In this document: positions 16,171 through 27,071 of the stretch, in pieces | Position numbering within the stretch: position 1 is the first letter of the stretch | How the letters are laid out: each line of letters opens with the position of its first letter | DNA from: Actinomycetes bacterium | GTDB lineage: Bacteria > Actinomycetota > Acidimicrobiia > IMCC26256 > PALSA-610 | Length of the DNA: 64,000 nt | Assembly: GCA_025360585.1 (NCBI GenBank) | Contig: JANYBW010000033.1 | Span: 1 to 64,000 of the forward strand | Direction of reading: 5' to 3' | Position numbers and translations under genes: made by a program | The notes under the pieces: model-generated | What the model saw: the letters and a program-made list of their open reading frames with translations, nothing else | What the model was told of the DNA's origin: nothing | The model's database searches: none

Positions 16171-17037
16171 TCATGCCGGCGCCGGCGTGGTTGTGCTCGG
16201 CGATGATCGATCCGAGCTTGCCTTGGGAACGCGACCGCTGAAGTAAAAGAGCCATGTTACGGGCACTAAATACAGCCCGTAAATGCTCACTCTTAGCGGT
16301 GATGCTTCGTTCGCGCTCCAGCCAAAAATTCCCTGCAAGAAATCGTGGACCCAGCCGTTAGCGAACGGACCACTTGTGATCGTCCACAATGAATCACCTT
16401 GTAGTCCAGTAAGTTTCATTGCCTCGGCGAGTTCGAATCCGGCTTTGGCGAGTAAGCCCGCGGCGAACAAGATCAAGAGCCCACCGGTGATCGAAAAGAA
16501 TTTCGCGAGATTGATGCGGTGCCCATAGCCGTAGATCACGATGGCGATTGCAATCGCGATGGCCAGACCGATGGTGCCACCAACGATGGTGTCGATGGCC
16601 GAACGTTTCGTTGCTTCTTGGGCCCCGATCATGAACAGCACCGTCTCGAATCCTTCGCGGGCAACCGCGACGAATGCCATGATTGCGATCGCTTTACTCC
16701 CGCGCTCGATCGCGGCGTCCACCTTTGAATGGAGGGTCGACGCGATCCCGCGGGCATGCCCACGCATCCAAAAGATCATCCATGTCAACACCGAACCTGC
16801 GGTGAGTGCGAGGAAACCTTCGACCCACGGCTCGGCGCTGCTGGAAGCGAACTCATCAACGACTCGACTGAAGATCACTGCCGCGACAACGCATACGGCG
16901 GCCGCGGCGCCGACGCCTACCCATACGGCCTTGACGCGATCGTGTCGACCAATTTTGTTGAGGTACGCCAACAAAATCGCGACGATGATGGCCATCTCGA
17001 GGCCTTCTCGCAACATGATCAATAAGCTCGCACCCAT
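16171..17037 (-). CDS. FTR1-family iron permease
   Basis: A 288-residue membrane protein with about seven membrane segments. Both REGxE iron-translocation motifs are present: MLREGLEMAIIV near residue 9 and AREGFETVLFM near residue 126. This is the EfeU/Ftr1 pattern, in which high-affinity iron passes through the membrane, usually coupled to a ferroxidase. No EfeO or EfeB partner is next to it. The ATG at 17037 has a good GAGGAGA ribosome site. The dtxR-type gene follows 32 nt downstream, likely in one operon, and two palindromic boxes lie 23-56 nt upstream of the start. Confidence 0.9.
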   Translation of the reverse strand: MGASLLIMLREGLEMAIIVAILLAYLNKIGRHDRVKAVWVGVGAAAAVCVVAAVIFSRVVDEFASSSAEPWVEGFLALTAGSVLTWMIFWMRGHARGIASTLHSKVDAAIERGSKAIAIMAFVAVAREGFETVLFMIGAQEATKRSAIDTIVGGTIGLAIAIAIAIVIYGYGHRINLAKFFSITGGLLILFAAGLLAKAGFELAEAMKLTGLQGDSLWTITSGPFANGWVHDFLQGIFGWSANEASPLRVSIYGLYLVPVTWLFYFSGRVPKASSDRSSPSTTTPAPA

Positions 17038-17055
17038 GGCGTCTCCTCGAAACGA

Positions 17056-17095
17056 TTACTAAGGGTTACCTTACCTTACTAAGGGTGTCCTTACA
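17056..17095 (-). promoter_or_regulatory. Tandem palindromic operators upstream of the iron permease
   Basis: Two copies of a 20-nt unit stand head to tail (17056-17075 and 17076-17095) with 17 of 20 bases identical. Each contains a perfect TAAGG-N4-CCTTA palindrome, at 17060-17073 and 17080-17093, with centres 20 nt apart, about two helical turns. The location just before the FTR1 start and beside a dtxR-type gene suggests iron-box-like operators that load two repressor dimers on one face of the DNA. The sequence is not the classical 19-nt DtxR box, so the regulator assignment is inference. Confidence 0.6.
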
Positions 17096-17106
17096 AGTGC
17101 GAAGTT

Positions 17107-17133
17107 CTGGCACTCGCCGATGGTGAGTGCCAG
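17107..17133 (+). promoter_or_regulatory. CIRCE-like HrcA operator 1 (groEL)
   Basis: A perfect inverted repeat, CTGGCACTC-N9-GAGTGCCAG. It matches the CIRCE consensus TTAGCACTC-N9-GAGTGCTAA at the GCACTC/GAGTGC core and spacing, with the outer bases changed symmetrically. It lies 6 nt before the second, canonical copy. Confidence 0.88.
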
Positions 17134-17139
17134 AAACCG

Positions 17140-18917
<1,778 letters not shown>

Positions 18918-18962
18918 TCTCCCTTCGCTTCGGCGAACGTCACAACCTAAGAAGTACCGAGA

Positions 18963-18990
18963 CGGGGCGGCCATGAGGCCGCCCCGTTTT
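18963..18990 (+). terminator. Rho-independent terminator of groEL
   Basis: A perfect 10-bp GC stem (CGGGGCGGCC / GGCCGCCCCG) with loop ATGA, followed by TTTT. It lies about 45 nt after the groEL stop. Confidence 0.93.
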
Positions 18991-19134
18991 GCGTGGCGCG
19001 ACGGGTAGGGGACATTTCGCGTACGATCGAGAAGCAGCTCAAGGTCGATCGGTGCCGTCTCGATGATCTGCGCAAGGAAATTGTTTGATCCGATACCGCG
19101 ACGCGCGGCGGGATGCTCACGTCAGGGGAAAACA

Positions 19135-20166
19135 TTGCGAGTGAAATCATTGGTCGCTGGGCTGCTGAGTGCGGGTCTGATCGCAAGTTGCGGTACGTCG
19201 ACGAAGCCGATCGGCGCAGGAACTTCGACGACGAAATCCACGGTTGTTGGAGCAACGTCGACGTCGGCACTGCCCGCCACCTCGAGTTCTCATGCCGGCA
19301 CCACGACAACCGACGCGGCGCCGTCCGCGTCGACGAACGGTTTTGAGCTGATTGCGTCGTCGGCCGACAAGGCCGCGAAAGCAAAGTCGGCCCGCATCTC
19401 GTTTGTGATTTCGATCAAACTCGATCTCGGCCCCAACGTGACGACGAATCCAATTGCGAATGCGTTAGGGGGTGCGCTCAGTAATTCGAAGATCAAGATG
19501 ACCGGGCGGATTGCGCTCGACGGTTCGCGTGGAGAATTCTCGATGGGCCTCGGTGCCTTGCTGCCCATTCCTGGCATTCCGAAGGACCTTGCAATCCGCA
19601 TGCGTATGGTCGACGGCCAGATGTACATGGATTTCGGTGCGCTGATGAAAGCGCTGGGCTCCGCCACGGGCGAGACGCTGCCGCCGCGGTTAGCGCACCT
19701 CAAATGGATGAGTGTCAAGACGGGCTCAGCCGGACAAAATCCGACGGGGTACACCGGTTACCTCGATACGTTGCGGGGTGCCTCGCGCGACGGTGTCACC
19801 CGCATCGGCACCGACACAATCGGTGGCGTGGTGACCACGCACTATCGGGCCACGATCGATGTCAAGAATGCGCGCGAACAAATCAAAAAGCAGTTCCAAA
19901 ACGCTGATCCGAAACTATTGGCTCAGATGTTGAAGGGTGCCGACGCGTTGAAGGGCGTGCCGTCGTACACGGTTGATGTGTGGCTCGATGCACAAGGTTT
20001 GCCGCGCCAGTTCCGTACCGGGGCAATCACGGTCAAGACGCCGACAGGAAACGTTTCGACAACGGTGTCGATGTCGTTCAGCGACTACGGAGTCGATCTC
20101 AGCGATATCACCGTGCCACCCGCGAGCGAAGTCATTTCGAGTGACTCGATGGGTTCCTTGTTCTGA
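19135..20166 (+). CDS. LppX/LprG-like lipoprotein
   Basis: A secreted lipoprotein of about 343 residues. The signal peptide KSLVAGLLSAGLIASCG ends in a clear lipobox, I-A-S-C. A linker of about 50 residues rich in Thr, Ser and Ala follows, then a domain with alternating long strands (RISFVISIKLDLG, KIKMTGRIALDG, DLAIRMRMVDGQMYMDFG and later TYTVDVWLDAQGLPRQF). This is the layout of the LppX/LprAFG lipid-carrier family and related half-barrel lipoproteins. A role in carrying lipids or glycolipids across the cell wall is inferred from the fold. The TTG at 19135 sits 6 nt after AGGGGA; a GTG at 19141 is an alternative start. Confidence 0.75.
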   Translation: MRVKSLVAGLLSAGLIASCGTSTKPIGAGTSTTKSTVVGATSTSALPATSSSHAGTTTTDAAPSASTNGFELIASSADKAAKAKSARISFVISIKLDLGPNVTTNPIANALGGALSNSKIKMTGRIALDGSRGEFSMGLGALLPIPGIPKDLAIRMRMVDGQMYMDFGALMKALGSATGETLPPRLAHLKWMSVKTGSAGQNPTGYTGYLDTLRGASRDGVTRIGTDTIGGVVTTHYRATIDVKNAREQIKKQFQNADPKLLAQMLKGADALKGVPSYTVDVWLDAQGLPRQFRTGAITVKTPTGNVSTTVSMSFSDYGVDLSDITVPPASEVISSDSMGSLF

Positions 20167-20279
20167 GGTCACCGACGTCAGTTGCGCACGTTTCGTCTCG
20201 CCCCGACGCTTCCCAATCGTTGGCGCGGCCCGGTGACCCACAGGGAACCAAACGCGCCATCGCCGGGTAACGTCGGCGT

Positions 20280-21071
20280 ATGACAAAGACTGTGGAGCCT
20301 TCGGTTGGGTGGGGCGTATTGCATCTGCTGTTGCATGTCGATCGACCCGCGCTCAGCAGTGATCCCCACCGGGCGAAGCTGGCGCTCGACGCCATCGCTT
20401 CGTTGCAACACGACGGACATCAGGTGATCACCTCAGCCGTGCTCGGCCACAAAGCTGATGTCATGGTGATGGCCCTCGGCCCAGATCTGGCTCGGCTGCA
20501 ACGGTTCCAAGCGGAATTGTTACAAGGGCCGTTCACGTTGACTTCGTCGTTCCTCTCGCTGACTGAGTTTTCGCCCTATACATCGACCGCCCAAGATGAA
20601 GCCCTGCGGTTACAAAATGAAGACGGCATCACCGATGAGGTGGAGATCGCCGAAAAGCTCGGGGTGTGGTCGGACCGCATGACGCACTATCAAGAGCAAC
20701 GCGTTCATCCGAAGCTGCCGCCCAAGAAGGTGATCTGTTTCTACCCAATGTTGAAACGCCGGGTTGGTGTCGACAATTGGTATTCCTTGCCATTCGACAT
20801 CCGCAAAGCGTTGATGGGCAGCCATGCGCGTACTGGGCGTACCTACGCCGGTCGCGTCCTCCAATTGATCACCGGTGCGACCGGACTCGACGACTGGGAG
20901 TGGGGCGTGACGTTGTTCGCCGATGATCCAGTGGTGATTAAGGACATCGTGCAAGAAATGCGTTTCGATGAAGTCACGGCCCGTTATGGCGAATTCGGTC
21001 AGTTTGTGATTGGTCTGGTCGATGAGCCAGAACAGGTTTTTGTGAACGTCGGCGTCACGACCATCGGCTAG
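20280..21071 (+). CDS. hemQ: Coproheme decarboxylase HemQ (ChdC)
   Basis: A 263-residue chlorite-dismutase-fold protein. It converts coproheme to heme b by two oxidative decarboxylations, the last step of the heme route in Actinomycetota and Firmicutes. Seen here are SSFLSLTEFSPYT, CFYPMLKRRVGVDNWYSLP, which carries the reactive Tyr, the proximal-His region MGSHARTGRTYAGRV, and WEWGVTLFADDP followed by EMRFDEVTARYGEFG. It lacks the Arg-centred chlorite-splitting signature of true chlorite dismutases as far as I can tell. The NIL-domain gene follows 12 nt downstream. Confidence 0.93.
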   Translation: MTKTVEPSVGWGVLHLLLHVDRPALSSDPHRAKLALDAIASLQHDGHQVITSAVLGHKADVMVMALGPDLARLQRFQAELLQGPFTLTSSFLSLTEFSPYTSTAQDEALRLQNEDGITDEVEIAEKLGVWSDRMTHYQEQRVHPKLPPKKVICFYPMLKRRVGVDNWYSLPFDIRKALMGSHARTGRTYAGRVLQLITGATGLDDWEWGVTLFADDPVVIKDIVQEMRFDEVTARYGEFGQFVIGLVDEPEQVFVNVGVTTIG

Positions 21072-21083
21072 AAACGTAGAGCT

Positions 21084-21326
21084 ATGTCAGACACTCGCTA
21101 TTTCATTTCGTTTCCTGAAGCTCTTGTGACTCGACCGATTGTCTATGACCTCGTGAAACGCTTCGATGTTGTCCCCAACATCCGGCGAGCGAACGTCGAG
21201 GGCAATACTGGATGGATCATCATGGAGCTCGGCGGAGAACCAACGGCTCGCGAAGCTGCGCTTGAATATTTGCGAAACGAAGGTTGCATCGTCGACGACA
21301 TGACCGGTGACATAGTCGCGGGATAA
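21084..21326 (+). CDS. Small NIL-domain protein
   Basis: An 80-residue protein made almost entirely of a NIL domain (RYFISFPEALVTRPIVYDL, IRRANVEGNTGWIIMELGG, ALEYLRNEGCIVDDM). The NIL fold is a ferredoxin-like substrate-binding domain best known at the C-terminus of the methionine importer ATPase MetN. Free-standing copies are common in actinobacteria, and their ligand is not established. It is probably cotranscribed with hemQ. No ABC transporter genes are nearby. Confidence 0.85.
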   Translation: MSDTRYFISFPEALVTRPIVYDLVKRFDVVPNIRRANVEGNTGWIIMELGGEPTAREAALEYLRNEGCIVDDMTGDIVAG

Positions 21327-21420
21327 CGCCAATTCGCTCGTCCCCCGACGTCGCATCATTCGAACTCCGATATCCCGAACCCCGATATCCCGAACGCTGA
21401 CAGGAACTCGCATTTCTGCC

Positions 21421-21771
21421 TTACGGTTCGATTCGCTCCCAGATGGGAAAGGTCAAGTATTCGACGCCGTCGAGTAACTCGGTTCGACCCCGCTGCCGAA
21501 ATGAAGGAAGCATCGCTGCCGCGGCTTCGAATCCAATCATGCGTTTGATATCCGCGATTGCAATGAGGAGCGGTCCGTCGGCGTCGCCCGGCCGCAACAT
21601 CGCGTCCACCACCAACGTTGGATGATCCGGGTGTGATGCATGCACGAGCGAGCAGTTGTACACGATTCGCTCAAAGACTGCGTTGGCGAGAATCCGCATC
21701 GAGTGAGTCTGCAATATTTCCAACAGATCCGGCCAGTTTTCGGCCCGCGAATTTCGATTGTCCTGCTCCAA
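21421..21771 (-). CDS. Hypothetical protein
   Basis: A frame of 116 residues that I do not recognise, between the NIL gene and the large signalling gene on the opposite strand. It has no signal peptide and no membrane span. The central part (MRILANAVFERIVYNC, HPTLVVDAMLRPGDADGPLLIAI) has a normal protein composition and could form an alpha/beta fold. The longest start is a TTG at 21771 close to the divergent GGDEF/EAL gene; an ATG at 21699 would leave 92 residues. Because it shares a promoter region with the cyclic-di-GMP gene, a link is possible but unproven. Confidence 0.5.
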   Translation of the reverse strand: MEQDNRNSRAENWPDLLEILQTHSMRILANAVFERIVYNCSLVHASHPDHPTLVVDAMLRPGDADGPLLIAIADIKRMIGFEAAAAMLPSFRQRGRTELLDGVEYLTFPIWERIEP

Positions 21772-21820
21772 TCGGATGCTTGTGCCATGATTGGGCTTCG
21801 GAGACTGGGGGCATCAGCCG

Positions 21821-24800
21821 ATGACCGATGCAGTGAACCACCAAGAGGTGTCCCTGGGCGGCGACAATCTTGAGAATGTCGCGCCCGAAATCATTGCCCA
21901 GCTCGTCACGCTCTGTGAACAAGTGGGCGATTTCATTGGCATCTCGATGCTCGACGGAACACTCGTCTACCAAAATCGAGCCGGCCGTGATCTGCTGGGA
22001 TTGCCCGCAACGGGCGGTCTGGAGCAGTTTCGCATTGTTGATTTTCTCGAGCTACACGAACGCGATGAGTTCCTGAAAACCATCACGAAACGGCTCCTAT
22101 CGGCAGGCTCCTGGGAAGGCGAGAGCTATCTTCAATCGCTCAGCGGCCGTCGGTTTCCGGTTTGGCAACGAGTTGTCTTGCTCGTTGACGATGCGGGCGC
22201 GCCGAAATATGTCGCGTCGATTGGTCGCGACATGACCGCGGTGCTGCAAGCACGCGCGGAAGTCGAGCGGGGTATCACCGCAGCTCAACTCGCTCGCGAC
22301 GAGCGGAACCATTCAGAGTCGTTGTTGTTATCCGTGGTCCGTGATGCTCCGATCGCGATTTACGGCTGCGATGAGAGCGGCGCAGTTCTCTTTTGGAATG
22401 CGACCGCCGAAGAGCTATTTGGATATACCGCGCGCCAAGTAATCGGAAGTCGTCCGCCGCATTTCGGAACCGCAGAGGTCGAAGCGCAGTTCAATGACGG
22501 GCTGCGTCGGGTCTTTACTGGCGAAACTATTCGCGGTTTGAGTGGGTCGAGAGTTCGTCAAGACGGCACGGTCGTTGAAGTTGAACTTGCGGCGGCGCCG
22601 TTGCGGAATCGAACTGGTGAGGTCGTTGCTTCGATATCGATTATGGCCGATGTGACTTCTCGCAACGCGGCGACGGCGGCGCTGCGCTCCAACGAACAGC
22701 TGTTGAATCTCCTCGTGACTGCGAGTTCCGACGCGATATCGATTGTCGAAGCCGACGGAACGTTGCGCTATTCGAGCCCGGTTGCGGATCGAATCCTCGG
22801 GTATCCAGCCGGCGGGTCACCGTTGGGAATTAACGCATTCGAGTTGGTCGATCACCAAGATCGCGACGCGATGGTCGCGATGTTTGAAGGGTTTCGTCAA
22901 AATTCCGGGATCCAAAATCCCACCGAGTTGCGTTTGCTGAAAGCTGATGGTTCCCCAATTTGGGTCGAGATCGTCGCGAACAATTTGCTCAGCGATCCCG
23001 ATGTGTGCGGCATCGTGTTGAGCACGCGCGACATCACGGACCGCAAAGCTTCGCAGAGTGCGCTGGCAATGAGCGAAGCTGCCTTGAGTGAGAGTGAATC
23101 TCGGTATCGCGGAATTGTTGAGGATCAAACCGAACTCGTGTGCCGATATCTCCCAGACACAACCCTCACGTTCGTCAACGCTGCCTTCGCTAGTTACTAC
23201 GGGCGATCGGCGAGCGACCTTGTCGGCACGAAGTTACTTGACGTTTTCGAACCTCATGAGCGGCCCGCCGAGCTAGCACGGCTCCAAAGCTTCGGCAAAG
23301 ACTTTGTGGTGACAACCCTAGAAGATTGGGAGCCTCGCCACGACGGCGCTTGGCGGTGGTATCAGTGGACGGACCGTGCGTTTCTTGATGATGCGGGAAC
23401 GGTCATCGAGTTCCAATCGGTTGGGCACGACATTCACGAGCGGCGCCTCGCCGAACGTTCCCTGACCTTGCAAGCTGAGATCCTCGGGATGGTGGCTAAA
23501 GGCAGCCCGCTCGACGAGACGTTGCTGCGGATCGCCGCAATCGCCGAATCGGAATCGACCAGCTGGCGTTGCTCAGTGATGCTGGTGAACGAGTTGGGTC
23601 AGCTCGTCACCGTTGGGGCACCGAGCATGCCTTTGGGATTCGCGGATCGGCTCGGAGCAGTTCCAATTGCTGAAGGATCAGGCACGTGTGGCACAGCCGC
23701 GGCTCGGCGCGAGGTCGTGATGACCGAAGACGTCATGGTCGATGCCTCGTGGCTCGCGTTTCGAGAACTGGCGTTGGCCTACGGGATCCGCAGCGTGTGG
23801 TCGACTCCGTTATTGGAGAGTGCCACGGGTGTGGTGTTGGGAACCTTGGCGATCTACGGCCGCGACGTTGGGTCGCCGACCGCGGAGCATATTCGTTTCG
23901 TGGAGTCGCTGTGTCGGGTCGCGGAAATCGCAATTGAACGAAAACGATTTGAAGATCGGCTCGCGCACGATTCGGTGACCGATCCGCTGACGGGTCTACC
24001 CAATCGAACGCTGCTCATTGATCGCATGAATATTGCGTTGGCACGCGCGCAACGATCCCGCGGCGAAGTTGCGGTGTTGTTTTTGGATCTTGACGGATTC
24101 AAAGTTGTCAACGATTCATTGGGGCATGCCGCAGGAGACCAGTTGTTGGTCGCGTTGGCCCAGCGTCTTGCTGGCGTACTGCGGCCCGGCGATACCGTTG
24201 CGCGGTTTGGCGGCGATGAATTTATCGTGCTGTGTGAAGATCTGCCGCTCGGCTTTGGTCGGTCGATGGCAGTCGAAATCGCGGAACGTCTGCTCGACGT
24301 TTTCTCGAAGTCGTTCCCCTTACATGGCTCCGATGTTTTTTTGCGGGCCAGTATCGGAATCGCGTTGAGTGGAAGCGGCGATGGTCGTACCGAAGATTTG
24401 TTGCGTGATGCCGACGCTGCGATGTATCAAGCTAAAGAACTCGGCAAAGGTCGTTGGATCATCTTTGATGAGACGTTGCGACAACGAGCGGTGAGCGAAC
24501 ACGAAACGTTCAATGCTCTGCACCACGCGCTTGAACGTGGCGAACTGCGAGTTCACTATCAGCCCCTGGTGACATTGCGCGATGGTCGGTGGCGGGGCGC
24601 CGAAGCGTTGGTGCGTTGGCAACATCCGGAGCGCGGCCTTGTCGGCCCGGCTGATTTTATCGGGCTTGCGGAACAATCGGATTTGATCATCCAGATCGGT
24701 GAATGGGTGCTCAGTCAGGCCGCGGAGTTTGTTCGCTCGGCACCCAAAGACTTCGTGATGTCAGTGAACCTTTCGGGGCGGCAGTTGGTATTGCCGGATC

Positions 24801-25291
24801 TGGTGGCGAGGGTGTCGGCGATTCTTGATCGAGCGGGGATTGATCCCGCCCAAATATGTCTGGAGATCACTGAAAGCGTGTTGATGGCCGATGCCGACGG
24901 CGCGGTTTCCAAAATCGACGGGCTCAAAGCATTGGGCGTGAAACTCGCGATCGACGATTTTGGTACGGGCTATTCCTCACTTGCCTATCTCAAACGATTC
25001 CGGGTGGACACGGTCAAGATCGACCGCTCGTTCGTCGCCGGGTTGGGTTCCGACGCCGAGGATCTTGCGATTGTGACCGCGGTTATCTCGATGGCTCAAG
25101 CCCTCGGGCTTTCAGTGTTGGCCGAGGGAGTCGAAAACGCCACCCAACAGCGCGTGTTGCAACAACTCGGTTGCACCTTTGCCCAAGGATTCTTGTTCAG
25201 CCGAGCAGTACCGAGCCCAGCTGGTGGATTTCCGGCGTGGGTTGCCATGGGCGTCCAAGCCGAAGGCGGAAGCGATTCCCAAACTGCGTAG
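21821..25291 (+). CDS. Multi-PAS/GAF diguanylate cyclase-phosphodiesterase (GGDEF-EAL)
   Basis: A 1156-residue cytoplasmic signalling protein with no membrane span. In order there are about four PAS domains (roughly 25-125, 165-280, 285-400 and 425-540), a GAF domain (about 555-705), a GGDEF domain with intact GGDEF near residue 793, and an EAL domain with intact E-A-L near 928 and DDFGTGYSSL near 1045. Both output sites look catalytic, so it may make and degrade cyclic-di-GMP, switched by several ligand or redox inputs. The ATG at 21821 follows a GGGGG ribosome site; the frame extends 30 nt further to a TTG. Confidence 0.93.
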   Translation: MTDAVNHQEVSLGGDNLENVAPEIIAQLVTLCEQVGDFIGISMLDGTLVYQNRAGRDLLGLPATGGLEQFRIVDFLELHERDEFLKTITKRLLSAGSWEGESYLQSLSGRRFPVWQRVVLLVDDAGAPKYVASIGRDMTAVLQARAEVERGITAAQLARDERNHSESLLLSVVRDAPIAIYGCDESGAVLFWNATAEELFGYTARQVIGSRPPHFGTAEVEAQFNDGLRRVFTGETIRGLSGSRVRQDGTVVEVELAAAPLRNRTGEVVASISIMADVTSRNAATAALRSNEQLLNLLVTASSDAISIVEADGTLRYSSPVADRILGYPAGGSPLGINAFELVDHQDRDAMVAMFEGFRQNSGIQNPTELRLLKADGSPIWVEIVANNLLSDPDVCGIVLSTRDITDRKASQSALAMSEAALSESESRYRGIVEDQTELVCRYLPDTTLTFVNAAFASYYGRSASDLVGTKLLDVFEPHERPAELARLQSFGKDFVVTTLEDWEPRHDGAWRWYQWTDRAFLDDAGTVIEFQSVGHDIHERRLAERSLTLQAEILGMVAKGSPLDETLLRIAAIAESESTSWRCSVMLVNELGQLVTVGAPSMPLGFADRLGAVPIAEGSGTCGTAAARREVVMTEDVMVDASWLAFRELALAYGIRSVWSTPLLESATGVVLGTLAIYGRDVGSPTAEHIRFVESLCRVAEIAIERKRFEDRLAHDSVTDPLTGLPNRTLLIDRMNIALARAQRSRGEVAVLFLDLDGFKVVNDSLGHAAGDQLLVALAQRLAGVLRPGDTVARFGGDEFIVLCEDLPLGFGRSMAVEIAERLLDVFSKSFPLHGSDVFLRASIGIALSGSGDGRTEDLLRDADAAMYQAKELGKGRWIIFDETLRQRAVSEHETFNALHHALERGELRVHYQPLVTLRDGRWRGAEALVRWQHPERGLVGPADFIGLAEQSDLIIQIGEWVLSQAAEFVRSAPKDFVMSVNLSGRQLVLPDLVARVSAILDRAGIDPAQICLEITESVLMADADGAVSKIDGLKALGVKLAIDDFGTGYSSLAYLKRFRVDTVKIDRSFVAGLGSDAEDLAIVTAVISMAQALGLSVLAEGVENATQQRVLQQLGCTFAQGFLFSRAVPSPAGGFPAWVAMGVQAEGGSDSQTA

Positions 25292-25310
25292 CGATTCCCC
25301 GGTGTATTTG

Positions 25311-25360
25311 TTCATCAGTTGGAAACAATTCAGACTGATGCTCGAAACAAGCTGTTGAAA
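25311..25360 (+). promoter_or_regulatory. Possible GlnR-type operator upstream of amt
   Basis: Two perfect GAAAC boxes at 25322-25326 and 25344-25348 are exactly 22 nt apart, the repeat period of actinobacterial GlnR sites (GTNAC-N6-GAAAC). The matching GTNAC halves (TTCAT, GACTG, TTGAA) are poor. Nitrogen control of amt-glnK-glnD by GlnR is known in other actinobacteria, so this is a plausible but weak site. Confidence 0.4.
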
Positions 25361-25395
25361 ATCTGACCGACATCTTAACGAAAGGGTTCGGTCAG

Positions 25396-27064
<1,669 letters not shown>

Positions 27065-27071
27065 TACCTGA

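Noticed and set aside
20280-21071. Chlorite dismutase
   Set aside because: Context and the N-W-Y-S-L-P segment fit coproheme decarboxylase HemQ of Actinomycetota.
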